DNA of 64,000 nt, from the NCBI GenBank assembly GCA_030848705.1, contig CM061238.1, forward strand, positions 51,065,133-51,129,132, read 5' to 3'. A program made the translations under genes and the position numbers. This stretch comes from Heracleum sosnowskyi. Its lineage: Eukaryota > Streptophyta > Magnoliopsida > Apiales > Apiaceae. Positions 33,132 to 44,203 of the stretch are shown in pieces. The notes beneath the pieces are model-generated. The model did not search any database. It was not told where the DNA came from and saw nothing but the letters and a program-made list of their open reading frames with translations. How positions within the stretch are numbered: the first letter of the stretch is position 1; every line of letters begins with the position of its first letter.

Positions 33132-36100
33132 TTATGAAAATAGGTGCGGATACTTTTCAAGCATCTCGCTCTCAAGTTCCCAAGTCGATTCTTCAACTTT
33201 AGGATTCCTCCACAAAACCTTAACTAGCTTAACAATCTTATTCCTTAATTTTCTATCCATATGATCCTGAATTTCTACAGGTTGTTCTACATATGACAAA
33301 TCAGGTTGAATTTCAAAAGGTTCATATTCGATCACGTGATTCGCATCAGGATTAAATCTCTTAAGCATCGAAACATGAAAAACGTTATGAATATGCTCCA
33401 TGTGCGGTGGTAACGCTAACTCATACGCAACTTTTCCAATGCGTCTCAATATCTCAAATGGTCCTACATATCTCGGGCTAAGTTTCCCTTTCTTGCCAAA
33501 TCTTGTCACTCCTTTCCATGGCGACACTTTTAGCAACACTTGGTCTCCTTCTTCAAAGTTTATATCCTTCCTGTCTTGGTCCGCGTACTTCCGTTGTCTG
33601 TCTTGTGCCGTAACTAGTCTTTTCCGAATGATTTCAATCTTTTCCTTCGTTTGTTGTACTAGCTCGGGTCCTAAAACTTTTCGTTCTCCAACTTCTTCCC
33701 AATACACAGGCGATCTACATTTCCTTCCATACAAAGCTTCATACGGGGGCATTCCAATACTCGCGTGATAGCTGTTGTTGTACGAAAACTCTACTAACGG
33801 TAAATGCTCGTCCCAACTTCCCTTAAAATCCAGTGCACAAGCTCTAAGCATGTCTTCAATGGTTTGAATCGTTCGTTCACTTTGGCCATCAGTTTGTGGA
33901 TGATAAGCGGTACTCATCTTAAGCTTGGTACCCAGACATTCTTGAAATTGTCTCCAAAATCGGGAGTTAAACCTTGGATCACGATCCGACACAATGGTTA
34001 CTGGAACTCCGTGGCGTGTCACAACTTCCTTCAGATATAACTGTACTAACCTATCCAGTGAAAATCTTTCATTGATTGGGAGAAAATGTGCAGACTTGGT
34101 CAGACGGTCTACAATTACCCATATGGCATCATGATTAGCTTTTGTCCTCGGTAGTCCAACAATAAAATCCATGGCAAGATGTTCCCACTTCCATTCCGGA
34201 ATATCCAATGGCTGCAATAGTCCGCTCGGCTTCTGATGTTCGGCTTTGACCCGTTGACAAGTATAACACCTACTTATCCATTCAGCAATTTCTCTTTTCA
34301 TATCCGGCCACCAGAAATGTTCCTTCAAATCTCGATACATCTTCGTGCTACCAGGGTGAATTGAGTACTGTGAACTATGGGCTTCCCGCAAGATTTCATT
34401 CTTCAATTCTGTCACATTTGGAATCCATATCCTTGTAGAAAATCTCAAAACTCCTTGGTCATCCTTTTGGGTGCAGATCTCTTCACCAGTCAATGTGTTC
34501 ATCTCTTGATTCATAACCTCCTCTTGACATCTTCGTATCTTTTCCAACAATTCCGGTTGAAACGTCATAGCGTTGAGAACTTCGTTAGTAACTTCCGAAT
34601 CATAAACTTCTAGTTTCAACTTCTCAAATTCTTGAAGCAATTCCTTAGGTATCGTGAACAAATTCAATCTCTCCTTTCGACTTAACGCATCCGCCACAAC
34701 ATTCGCTTTTCCCGGGTGATAGTTAATACTACAATCATAGTCCTTGATTAGCTCCAACCATCTCCGTTGCCTCATGTTCAATTCCTTCTGAGTGAATATA
34801 TACTTTAAGCTCTTATGATCCGTGTAGATTTCACACTTTTCTCCGTATAGATAATGTCTCCAAATTTTCAGTGCGAACACAATAGCTGCTAGTTCCAAAT
34901 CATGAGTTGGGTACTTTCGTTCGTGCGGTTTGAGTTGTCGTGAAGCATACGCGATCACTTTTCCATGTTGCATTAAAACACATCCCAATCCTTTGTGTGA
35001 AGCATCACTGTAGATAACGAAATTTCCTTGATCATCTGGTAAGACTAACACTGGTGCAGTCACTAATCTTCCTTTCAGCTCTTGGAAACTTTCTTCACAT
35101 TTCTCAGTCCAAACAAACTTCTCATTCTTCCGAGTCAGTGCAGTTAACGGTGTAGCTATCTTTGAAAAATCTTGAACAAATCTCCGATAGTATCTAGCTA
35201 ATCCGAGAAAACTTCTCACTTTAGTAGGGGTCTTTGGTCTTTCCCAATTAACCACAGCTTCAATCTTGGCAGGGTCCACTCTCACTCCTTCTCGACTAAT
35301 AACGTGTCCAAGAAATTGTACTTCCTCTAACCAGAATTCACACTTTGAAAACTTTGCATATAACTTTTCCTTTCTCAAGACTTCCAATGCAATCCTTAGA
35401 TGTTCCGCATGATCTTCCGAAGACTTTGAATATATCAAGATGTCATCAATAAATACAATCACAAACTTATCCAAATACGTTCGAAACACTCGGTTCATCA
35501 AATCCATAAACACAGCCGGGGCATTAGTTAATCCAAATGGCATCACTAAAAATTCGTAATGTCCATATCTCGTGCGAAAAGCAGTTTTCGAAACGTCTCC
35601 AGGTTTGATCTTCAGTTGATGGTATCCAGATCTTAAATCAATCTTTGAAAAATAGGATGCTCCTTTGAGTTGATCAAATAAATCATCGATTCGCGGTAAC
35701 GGGTACTTATTCTTTACCGTCAATTGGTTGAGTTCTCGATAATCGATACACAATCTCATACTTCCGTCTTTCTTCTTGACAAATAATACTGGCGCTCCCC
35801 ACGGCGATACACTAGGCCTTATCACTCCTTTATCCAAAAGATCTTGTAGCTGCGTAGCCAACTCCTTCATTTCTGCCGGTGCCATTCTGTAAGGTGCCTT
35901 TGATACTGGTTCCGTTCCAGGTGCCAAATCAATCGTAAATTCTACTTCTCGATCTGGAGGTAATCCGGGTAGTTCGTCAGGGAAAACTTCAGGGAACTCA
36001 TTTACAACCGGTATCTCTTCCATCTTCAACACTTGTTTCTCCACATCTACAACATGAGCCAAATAAGCTTCGCAACCTTGTCGCAGTAGTCGTGTCGTTT

Positions 36101-37676
36101 GCATAAACGTTAAGAATTTCCTAGTTTGTCTTTGACCTTGAAACACCACTTCTTGATCTTCGTCCACACGCAATCTTACTTGCTTTTTCCTACATTCAAT
36201 CTGCGCATCGCAATCTACCAACCAATCCATTCCTAGGATAACATCGAATTCTCCCATTTTGAATGGTATCAAATCCGCATGAAAAAGATATCCATCGATC
36301 TCTATTTTACAGTTAGGACACACTTGGTCTACGGGAACTCTTTCCTGGTTAGCCACTTCTATTACTAACGTCCTTTCCAATGGTTTTATCTCACATTTCA
36401 ATTTATCAAGGAATCTTTCAGATATAAAAGATCTAGTTGCTCCAGAATCAATTAACACTTTAGCTTTAACAGAATTCACAGGAAGCGTACCTGCTACTAC
36501 ATCTCTGTCCTGAACCGCTTCATTGATTGACATATTAAAAGTTTTGGCTCGAGGTTGAGATGACTGTGACCGTGTGGGTGGTGCAGTGAGTCTCAGTACA
36601 TTAGCAGACTGGACCGGTTCCTTACATTCCCGCGCAAAATGTCCCGCTTTTCCACACTTGAAACATGTTAGTCCTCCTGGTTTTGAACTTGGACATCCAT
36701 CAGCATAATGTCCTTTCTTGTTGCATTTAAAACATGTGATGTTCAACTTGTTACAGATTCCCGAATGTCTTTTACCACACGTCTTGCACTCTGGTATAGA
36801 CGGCTTTCCCGTGATAGTTGGTGGCTTTCCTCCTTGAGGTTTCCTGTCTGAACTTCCAAATCCACTCCTCTGTTTCTGAAAATTCCTATCTCCTCCTGAT
36901 TGATTTCCAAACCTTTTCCTATTCTGAGAACTTCCTTGTCCTTCATCACCTTGGTTTCTTTCAGATCCTCCAAACTTTCGTTTCTTTCCAAATTTCTCCT
37001 TTTGAACTAATTCGCTTTCGCCCTCAATGATCATCGCTTTCTGTACTACCGCAGTATAATTTCTCAACTCAAAAGCTGCAACTCTACTCCTTAACCATGG
37101 CTTTAATCCGTGCTGAAACTTTCTAGCCTTACTGATATCATCTCCTACGTACCTAGGTGCAAATCTTGCCAATTCCGTAAATTTGGCTTCGTATTCTGCC
37201 ACACTCATCCCTTCTTGTTTTAATTCTAAGAATTGAACTTCCAACTGATCTTGTAGGTACCTTGGTAAATACTTCTCCTGAAATAGTTCCGTAAATCTTT
37301 GCCAAGTAATTTCTCCTTCTCCTAGCTTCACAGATTCCCACCAAAAATTAGCCTCTGCCCTCAGGTAGTAACTAGCAAACTCAGTTTTCTGATCTTCCCC
37401 AACCTTAACTAACGCAAACGCTTTCTCAATGTCGATTAACCATGATTTCGCCTCAACAGGGTTTAGAGTGCCTTTAAATTCAGGTGGGTGGACAGCTTGA
37501 AATGATTTAAAAGTTGTCAAAGGTTGAACATTTTGTTGTTGTTGTTGTTGAGTCAAGGCAGTTGTTTGTTGTTGAAGTAATTGAAGTATCTGAGTTATAG
37601 TTGGGTCTACCGGGTTCTGGGCCTCGGTATCTGTTGTTTGTTGAGTAGAAGCAGTAGTCTTTTTCTTTGGTGGCAT
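33132..37676 (-). CDS. gag-pol: Gypsy-D gag-pol polyprotein, intact, about 1514 aa
   Basis: The likely start is Met-Pro-Pro-Lys-Lys-Lys at 37676; the in-frame Met at 37730 lies in leader sequence. Gag (retrotransposon gag domain, about residues 60-220) follows a Gln-rich stretch. Two CCHC knuckles are near 312-325 and 337-351. Protease has DSGATRSFIS (about 408). RT has 'YFSKIDLRSGYHQLKI' and FIDDILIYS (about 742). RNase H has YSDASHKG (about 888). Integrase has an HHCC site (about 1100-1145) and D, D, E in AMDFIVG, VSDRDPRF and GQSERT (about 1165, 1230, 1262). The C-terminus (about 1465-1512) has the 'LVKVLWRNPKVEESTWE' pattern of a Tekay-type chromodomain, which directs integration to heterochromatin. 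No stop or frameshift is seen. Confidence 0.97.
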   Translation of the reverse strand: MPPKKKTTASTQQTTDTEAQNPVDPTITQILQLLQQQTTALTQQQQQQNVQPLTTFKSFQAVHPPEFKGTLNPVEAKSWLIDIEKAFALVKVGEDQKTEFASYYLRAEANFWWESVKLGEGEITWQRFTELFQEKYLPRYLQDQLEVQFLELKQEGMSVAEYEAKFTELARFAPRYVGDDISKARKFQHGLKPWLRSRVAAFELRNYTAVVQKAMIIEGESELVQKEKFGKKRKFGGSERNQGDEGQGSSQNRKRFGNQSGGDRNFQKQRSGFGSSDRKPQGGKPPTITGKPSIPECKTCGKRHSGICNKLNITCFKCNKKGHYADGCPSSKPGGLTCFKCGKAGHFARECKEPVQSANVLRLTAPPTRSQSSQPRAKTFNMSINEAVQDRDVVAGTLPVNSVKAKVLIDSGATRSFISERFLDKLKCEIKPLERTLVIEVANQERVPVDQVCPNCKIEIDGYLFHADLIPFKMGEFDVILGMDWLVDCDAQIECRKKQVRLRVDEDQEVVFQGQRQTRKFLTFMQTTRLLRQGCEAYLAHVVDVEKQVLKMEEIPVVNEFPEVFPDELPGLPPDREVEFTIDLAPGTEPVSKAPYRMAPAEMKELATQLQDLLDKGVIRPSVSPWGAPVLFVKKKDGSMRLCIDYRELNQLTVKNKYPLPRIDDLFDQLKGASYFSKIDLRSGYHQLKIKPGDVSKTAFRTRYGHYEFLVMPFGLTNAPAVFMDLMNRVFRTYLDKFVIVFIDDILIYSKSSEDHAEHLRIALEVLRKEKLYAKFSKCEFWLEEVQFLGHVISREGVRVDPAKIEAVVNWERPKTPTKVRSFLGLARYYRRFVQDFSKIATPLTALTRKNEKFVWTEKCEESFQELKGRLVTAPVLVLPDDQGNFVIYSDASHKGLGCVLMQHGKVIAYASRQLKPHERKYPTHDLELAAIVFALKIWRHYLYGEKCEIYTDHKSLKYIFTQKELNMRQRRWLELIKDYDCSINYHPGKANVVADALSRKERLNLFTIPKELLQEFEKLKLEVYDSEVTNEVLNAMTFQPELLEKIRRCQEEVMNQEMNTLTGEEICTQKDDQGVLRFSTRIWIPNVTELKNEILREAHSSQYSIHPGSTKMYRDLKEHFWWPDMKREIAEWISRCYTCQRVKAEHQKPSGLLQPLDIPEWKWEHLAMDFIVGLPRTKANHDAIWVIVDRLTKSAHFLPINERFSLDRLVQLYLKEVVTRHGVPVTIVSDRDPRFNSRFWRQFQECLGTKLKMSTAYHPQTDGQSERTIQTIEDMLRACALDFKGSWDEHLPLVEFSYNNSYHASIGMPPYEALYGRKCRSPVYWEEVGERKVLGPELVQQTKEKIEIIRKRLVTAQDRQRKYADQDRKDINFEEGDQVLLKVSPWKGVTRFGKKGKLSPRYVGPFEILRRIGKVAYELALPPHMEHIHNVFHVSMLKRFNPDANHVIEYEPFEIQPDLSYVEQPVEIQDHMDRKLRNKIVKLVKVLWRNPKVEESTWELESEMLEKYPHLFS

Positions 37677-38133
37677 TTTTCTGATAAGAGATAAGCAATT
37701 TATGAAACAATATGCATATATATACCACAATGTACACTCTTTTTGAAAACGTTTTTATAAAACTGTATGTAACATAAGGAAAATTTTAAAACTTTTAGCC
37801 ATATTGTTAGATAACTTGCTTGTCTCCGTAACAGGGTAAACAGGGTAAACATAGGTATTATAGGGACAGGTTAACAATAAATGGTATAACAGTTTAAAGC
37901 AAGGTATAAGAAAAGTACGTGCATAACGTAAGGATAAAAGTCAGGTACAATAGATGATAGGGTACATGATCACCCCAAAAATCAAAACAGAGTCAATGTC
38001 AAAGCAGATAATATAATAATGTCTATTAGGAAAAAGGGAAAATATCCTAATAGCGAGTAGTCAAACGTGTAAATGATCAATACTAAAACCAATGGGCTCT
38101 AACAGATGTCCCACTCTCAGAATCCAACCATAG

Positions 38134-38622
38134 CTAGTCTCGGCCGCCACGAACAGCTCTCAGCTCACACAGCATCCAGCTAACAATCCTAGTCACTCTC
38201 CTGGCCTCCTCTAAAGCATCAACAGTGACTGGTCCCTCAGCTAGGCGCTTTCGCGCTGACTCCTCTACAGTACGGATCCTATCCTGCCACTCCGCCTCAG
38301 TAACAGCAACACGACGGTCCGCCTCATCCGACATCTGATCTATAAGGGCCTGAAGCTCGGCATTCTGTCCGGAAAGGGTCTCTAGGTCTCTAGCAAGGTC
38401 TACATGTGCATGAAGAAAAATAGGTGCAGGATCTCCCAAAACTGAAACTCGAGAATCAACAGATGCTGCTCTCCAAGGGATAGTAGTCTGAACAGGTACA
38501 GGTGCAAATGGTGTCTCAACGGACTGAACACTAAGACTACCTATCTCCACTGGGTCAGATAGTGTGATAGAGGGGTGAGGGGGTGTGTCTCCACCAATAA
38601 CGTCCATCTCCTGCGATAACAA
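38134..38622 (-). CDS. Gypsy-D small ORF upstream of gag (162 codons, coiled coil)
   Basis: It lies between the PBS and gag on the coding strand. The N-terminal half is Pro/Ser/Val-rich. The C-terminal half (about residues 75-155) has heptad-like leucines and alternating charges ('LARDLETLSGQNAELQALID'), predicting a coiled coil, and ends Arg-Gly-Gly-Arg-Asp. Codon composition is more GC-rich than the flanks. I do not recognise a family. It could be an accessory protein or chance; the interval 37731-38133 is AT-rich leader without an ORF. Confidence 0.5.
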   Translation of the reverse strand: MLSQEMDVIGGDTPPHPSITLSDPVEIGSLSVQSVETPFAPVPVQTTIPWRAASVDSRVSVLGDPAPIFLHAHVDLARDLETLSGQNAELQALIDQMSDEADRRVAVTEAEWQDRIRTVEESARKRLAEGPVTVDALEEARRVTRIVSWMLCELRAVRGGRD

Positions 38623-38825
38623 TATAGATATAGATACTTATATAATAACAGGTTATCTTAATCCTAAAGACTTAATCTTAAAAGAAAGCACTTACGCCTA
38701 CCATTGCTACTTAGCATCTATCCATCTAATATCCTAACAGATTCCTACTCCTTACATAACTATCTTAATCACCTTTTATTAATAGGGATCCTAATCCTGG
38801 CTTGTTTCAGTGACCAAAACTGACA

Positions 38826-38837
38826 GCTCTGATACCA
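38826..38837 (-). other. Gypsy-D primer binding site
   Basis: TGGTATCAGAGC on the minus strand, three nt inside the 5' LTR, complementary to the 3' end of initiator-Met tRNA. Confidence 0.92.
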
Positions 38838-38840
38838 ACC

Positions 38841-41800
38841 TGTGACGCCCTCCCGACCTGGGGTCATGATCGGGGAGTCACTACCACCTCTATACATATT
38901 AAACCCATAAACAATATATAATAAAAGCATGCAGACTTGACCCCAACTCTACCCTGGATCTTTAACAGTTGATGGTATGAAACAAGCATCCACTATCTAA
39001 TTCATTAATACATAAGTCTCAAAAGTTATTACAACAAAGTCTTAAGAGTTCTACGTTCTCTATTACAAAACACCTTCTAGATATGGCCATCACCTACCTG
39101 AGCTGGCATCCGAAAAACAACCCTATAGGAAGACTTCCTAGCTGTCTGAAATGTACGTACCATCTTCTCGTTTCACTGTGGGTTAGAATAGGGAAAAAGA
39201 ATGAGCCAAATGCCCAGCAAGTAATAATATGACCAAACAGTTATCCACTGGGAAACAGTTTCAATATCAATATGGATAGCATGAGTATAGCAAAGTCCGT
39301 ATCAAGGGATTATCAGAATCAATAATTTGAATATAAAATTTCAAAACAGTTTCCAATATCAATATATATAGCATGGTTTAAGCAGAATCCATAATAAGGT
39401 ATTATCCAAAACAATGGCATAAATATGCAATTTCAAAGGGTAAACCAATTTCATTATCAAGATATCCGTTTCAAGAAAACAATAATTAATTTTGGAGATT
39501 TTTCACAACGCACCGGACAATACGGGTGATCAGCCACGTAAAGTCCCCATACCGGACACACAGTCCCTCTGGTCCTTGAATTGGGTCCCATTAGGCAACA
39601 CATTGGCCTTTAGACTAGTCCATCCCTAGTCCATTTATTATAATTAAAAAGTGTTGGACCGGCGTTACTCGGCCTCTTACGCCTCCAATCTTAGGAATCC
39701 GTGGAAACCATAAATCAGAATTTAAATGAGTTCAAACTTTATTCCTTTTTTAAAACATCTTCAGATATAAAGAAGTCCTTTGGAAATCAGATAAGTTCAA
39801 TCAAAACAATCTGGATTTCTATTAGTGGAATATAAGAAATATTTATCATTGGGTATGTTCTGAAAATGTACTAAAATGAGGTATAGGTGTATTCACTTTC
39901 AGGTATAAAAGGGTTTGAATAAGTATATGATCAAATTCAGGTTACAGAATCATAGGTCATCAGGGTTCAATTCATGGATATGAACAGGGTATAAAGAACT
40001 AAACAAAGCAGAGTATACAGATCAACATGGTATATATGAACAAAGATAAGGGTTATCAATGAACAATAGGTGTTTTCAGAATTAAAGGTATATCAAGGCA
40101 AGATAACAATTCATATGTGTCAAAATGAAACAATGGAATCGAAATACGAAAGCAAGTTTGTATTACTTGCCTTAAGTAGCTAAAAAGGGTAATGAGCAAT
40201 CACTGATTTTCCACCTTAGCCTTTCCCTTGTCCCTAAGTTCCACTTCCTTGAACTCTCTAAGTTCCACTTCCTTGGACTCTACAAAAGAATATAATCTAT
40301 CTTAGAATTCCCTCTTTAAGATGTCAATCCTTTATTCTAAACTACCCAAACGCATCCTAGCGCGTAAACATATAATAGTTATACCATAAAACAATTATAA
40401 CCACGTAATAGACAATCATCCGTATAAACTCACATCGTCATTTAAATACACATAACATGTTCCTTATACATATATACATATAATAATATACCTTTCAAAT
40501 CATACCACATTTGGCATTCCTTAAATCAATTTGATCATGCCAACCATATCCTTAACTCTTTTTATAACAATGTTTCATCTCAAAAAGCAGAAAATCAACT
40601 GCGCATACTTTACTAAAACATTTTTCATAAATCCAAAAATAATCAAACAATTACCAAATTTGACAGGCTACTTCCTGATTACAAAACCAACTTAGAATAA
40701 AAGTTTCAACTTCAGAACACTTTGTTTAGTCTAAAAACGAACTGTATAAAGTTGGTACTAAACACAGAAAAATCTCTGCTGCGCAACTTTTAGTAAAACA
40801 TACATAACTTTTTATCCGTAAATCCTATCGACACAAAGTTAGCACGTGCACAAACTAGATTCAATTTAGAACATTGACATCCAAAGACCTCTGTCTAAAA
40901 CAGGCAGCAACATTTCGAAATATGGCAAAACAGAACAGGCAGTTTTTCTGGAAAAATTCAGCATGATGTTTTTCTTTATAAATCATTCCAAACACAAACT
41001 CACTCACAACTAACCATCCAATATTACAACTAGAACTCATGTTCTCAAGAATCACTAAACTTATACATGCATTTATCAAATAAACAAGTTAACAATTCCA
41101 TTACTTGGAATTTCACTACAATTCCCAAATCTATACTTTTAACTATCCAAAATCTCACACTAACCACACTTAACACAATAAATCAACATGCATTCATTAT
41201 AAACCGAAGTTAACAATTAAACAACATCATAAACAAATTTCCAAAACCGAATTCTAAAAAGGGGAAAAATCGAATTTTGAACATGCATTTCGATTTCTTC
41301 ACATGCAACTCAAAATCGAACTAAATATAGGTATTAACACAATAATCGGACTCAAAAGCATCATCATCGTCCCCGTCGGCTCGCCGGAGCTCATTGCCGA
41401 CGGCGGCAATGGTCGGAGGTGCCCGGAAAATATGAAAAACCCGGGTTTCCTTCACAACCTCACCAATAAGTAATATTAATCAACCAACTAATCACAAAAT
41501 CATCACAAACAAGCTTTTGGGTTCGAATTAAAACAAAAATTTCCGAAACCCCTTGCATGCAACAATCGGTACACACAATACACACGGCATACACATACAC
41601 ACACGATTACACATATATATATATATATATATATGTATGTATAATCATAATCATCAATATAGTTGATAGAGAGAGAGATTTTACAAGAAAAATCGAGAGA
41701 GAGATTTTTTTTCCGAGAGAGAAGAGAGAAAAGAGAGATGAGCGGTGAAGTGAAGGGAAGGGGGAAAAGAACTGATTGCTGGGTTTTATAAGCCCAGGGG

Positions 41801-42375
41801 TAAAAGGGTAATCTGCTAATTAAAATTTCTGATTTCTAATAAACAAAACCAACATAAATACCCTTTTAAAATTCGAAATAAAATGAAGATATTATCTAAA
41901 AATCACAATTTTATTTTTAAAACAAAGAATACGAATTTACAAGCTCACACATATTTTTAAAATATTTTTAGGATCAAAATTGAATTAAATATGAATTTTC
42001 AAAGTTTTGATCACTTAAAGGACGTTTAGCTCATAAAATCAGTTTTAAATCCTTAAAGCCAAAACTAAATTCCTCCACTAATTTTAGAAAATACTAGAAT
42101 ATAAACTAAAGGTTGTGAAAAAGATTTCACAATAAAAAGAGTCTCCGTTGATTTTATAAAATTCCCGGAAGGTCAAAAAGAACTAATTTTTAATAAGAAA
42201 TTCATACAAAATGCATTTAAAAGCATGCACATGTAGTTTAATCCATACCATTCACCAAGTAAACATCTATTTATGACATTTTCAAATATCCACCTTTCAC
42301 ACAATATTCACATATCAAAGATCTCAGATATTATTAAATATTAATATTGTACAAGCGTTTTTCTGAGTCGTTATA
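38841..42375 (-). repeat. Gypsy-D 5' LTR
   Basis: 3535 bp, nearly identical to the 3' copy. TATAAAA box on the minus strand near 41785-41791, driving gag-pol. The TA run near 41613-41632 is longer and the GA run shorter than in the 3' LTR. The GC-rich hairpin island recurs at about 41370-41420 with one loop change. Confidence 0.94.
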
Positions 42376-43097
42376 CTAACCTTTGACCTAAGAATTGGCA
42401 GCTTCCAGAGGTGCTCTTCCTGTCAATTCTGCATCCAGCATAATCAGAATCTGTGTAACCAACCAGGTTGAACCCAGTTCCCTTTGGATACCATAGCCCA
42501 AGATTAGGAGTCCCTTTCAGATATTTGAAAATCCTTTTGATAGCCATCATGTGAGATTCCTTTGGATCAGACTGGAACCTTGCACAAAGGCATGTGGCAA
42601 ACATGATATCAGGCCTGCTAGCTGTGAGATAGAGTAGTGATCCAACCATGCCTCTGTAAACCTTGATGTCTACTCTTTTGCCTTTCTTGTCTTCATCAAG
42701 CTTGATTGCAGTGGACATAGGAGTTTTTGCTGGAGATGACTCTTCTAAACCATATTTCTTTAAAAGATTTTTGACATACTTTGATTGGTTTATGAAGATG
42801 CCATCCTCCCTTTGATGTACTTGCAAACCTAGAAAGTAGGTTAATTCTCCCATCATACTCATCTCATATTTGCTTTGCATCAACTTAGAGAACCTTTCAC
42901 CGAGTTTTTCATTTGAAGAGCCAAAGATGATATCATCCACATAGATTTGAACAAGAATGATATCATTTCCATGCTTCTTGAAGAATAGGGTTTTGTCAAT
43001 TGTACCCCTGGTAAATTGATGCTCAAGAAGGAATTGAGATAGAGTTTCATACCAGGCTCTAGGTGCCTTTTTGAGTCCATAGAGTGCCTTGAGCAGT
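42376..43097 (-). CDS. pol: Copia-C pol, RT to RNase H middle part (fragment)
   Basis: Between the two insertions the minus strand reads on without a stop: Leu-Lys-Ala-Leu-Tyr-Gly-Leu-Lys at the Copia-E border, YVDDIIFGSS (about 42930), 'MMGELTYFLGLQ', 'SRPDIMFATCLCARFQ', then RNase H 'YTDSDYAGCRIDRKST' up to Leu-Gly-Gln-Arg-Leu at the Gypsy-D border. Both borders join the other parts of Pol exactly when one copy of each target duplication is kept. Confidence 0.95.
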
Positions 43098-44152
43098 TGT
43101 TGGGATTTATGGGTGATAGCATTGAAATAACTTAACTTTGATTGTACTTAATTTTTCAAATTAAGTAGAACATACTGTCATAGCCAAAGTATGTTCTTGT
43201 AATCAGTATGTAATGTTATTATAGTTGTATTGTTTGAAAGAAGTTCACTTATGTGTTCAAGCCTCAAAGAATGCTTTTTGGATGACAACATGAATAAAGG
43301 TTACTGTCCTAAAGCTGTGACAGTAAGATTACAAGAAGACAGAATGTTGCAAGTCACGACAGCATATTCACTCTGACAGCAACATTGGCGGAAGACTACG
43401 CGACAGCAACTATTGCCCTCGACAGCAAGTTTGGGATCCTCGACAGCACTCTATGCGGGGAACTCATACTGTCACCAAAAGATCATTCCTGTGACAGCAA
43501 GCTTTGCGGCAAAAGTAACTGTCTCAATAAAGATCCTTATGCTAGGTATCTTTCTCAGTCAAATCCCGTGACAGTTTAAATGTTCAAGAAACAGGCGTGA
43601 TGCAGTATCCCTAAGCTGCACCAAGTCTGCAAGACTACGACAGAAGCTTCAAGCACTGCAAAACAAAAGCGAATCAATTCAAGAGCAAGGTCAAGTCTTT
43701 ATCTGCTGAATTGGTTTAGCTGGAAATGGAATGAATCTAGGTTGCTTTCTTTGTAATGTATATCTGACATGTTAGCAATTTAGGAAAGTCACATGGGTAA
43801 GACAATCTGTAAGAAGCTGCCACTTGACAGTGACAGCAGCTTCAGAAACCCGTGACTGATAGTGATAGAGTTAGTCTTATACCTACTATCAATTCATTCT
43901 AGAATTGTAACGAAGACAAGCAAGTGTCTTTGAAGAAAACCCGAAGCTCGAGAATTCTTTCTTGAGGTTGTAGCAACACTTTGCAAAATAAATAAAACAT
44001 TTATTTTGTGAATCTTGTTCTTACTGAATACTGTTCGTGATTGCATATATTGCTGATAACGTTTAATCTTGATTTTAGTTGTTGAAATTTAGATTGAATT
44101 TTATCAGTATTGCATTCATCCCCCCCCCTTCTGCAATACACAAGGACTAACA
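43098..44152 (+). repeat. Copia-E 5' LTR
   Basis: TGTTGGGATTTATGG...GGACTAACA. U3 carries about 15 CTGTCA/TGACAG motifs (43172-43845). A weak TATA-like TTATACC is near 43877, where Copia-A has TATATAA. AATAAA is at 43987-43992. A C9 run (44120-44128) precedes the end. A 64-codon frame at 43385-43579 spans the motif cluster and recurs in the 3' LTR; it is not a convincing gene. Confidence 0.94.
43172..43845 (+). repeat. TACTGTCA/TGACAGCAA motif cluster in Copia-E 5' LTR
   Basis: Copies include ATACTGTCAT, TTACTGTCC, TGTGACAGTAAG, CACGACAGCAT, CTGACAGCAAC, GCGACAGCAAC, CTCGACAGCAAG, ATACTGTCACC, GTGACAGCAAG and TTGACAGTGACAGC. Both orientations are mixed. The 3' LTR has the same set at 56640-57310. 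Confidence 0.9.
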
Positions 44153-44154
44153 AC

Positions 44155-44166
44155 TGGTATCAGAGC
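44155..44166 (+). other. Copia-E primer binding site
   Basis: TGGTATCAGAGC, two nt after the LTR, complementary to the initiator-Met tRNA 3' end. Confidence 0.95.
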
Positions 44167-44203
44167 TTTCAGATTAACATACATATCTGAGATCCCGAAG
44201 AAA

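Larger units (their letters stand above)
29564..42375 (-). mobile_element. Gypsy-D: complete Tekay/Del-type chromovirus
   Basis: 12.8 kb with two long LTRs (3527 and 3535 bp), flanked by CTAAC (29559-29563, 42376-42380). On the minus strand the order is 5' LTR, PBS, small ORF, gag-pol, polypurine tract, 3' LTR. The gag-pol frame is uninterrupted. The LTRs differ at about 15 sites plus TA and GA repeat lengths, so the insertion is young and could be autonomous. It splits the RNase H codons of Copia-C. Confidence 0.96.

Noticed and set aside
33400..33768. Long plus-strand frames opposite the Gypsy-D gag-pol
   Set aside because: They mirror the coding strand and show no domain.
43385..43579. 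64-codon frame in the Copia-E 5' LTR, identical in the 3' LTR (56854-57048)
   Set aside because: Identity follows from the LTRs being almost identical. The frame lies over the motif cluster and has no start context or family.
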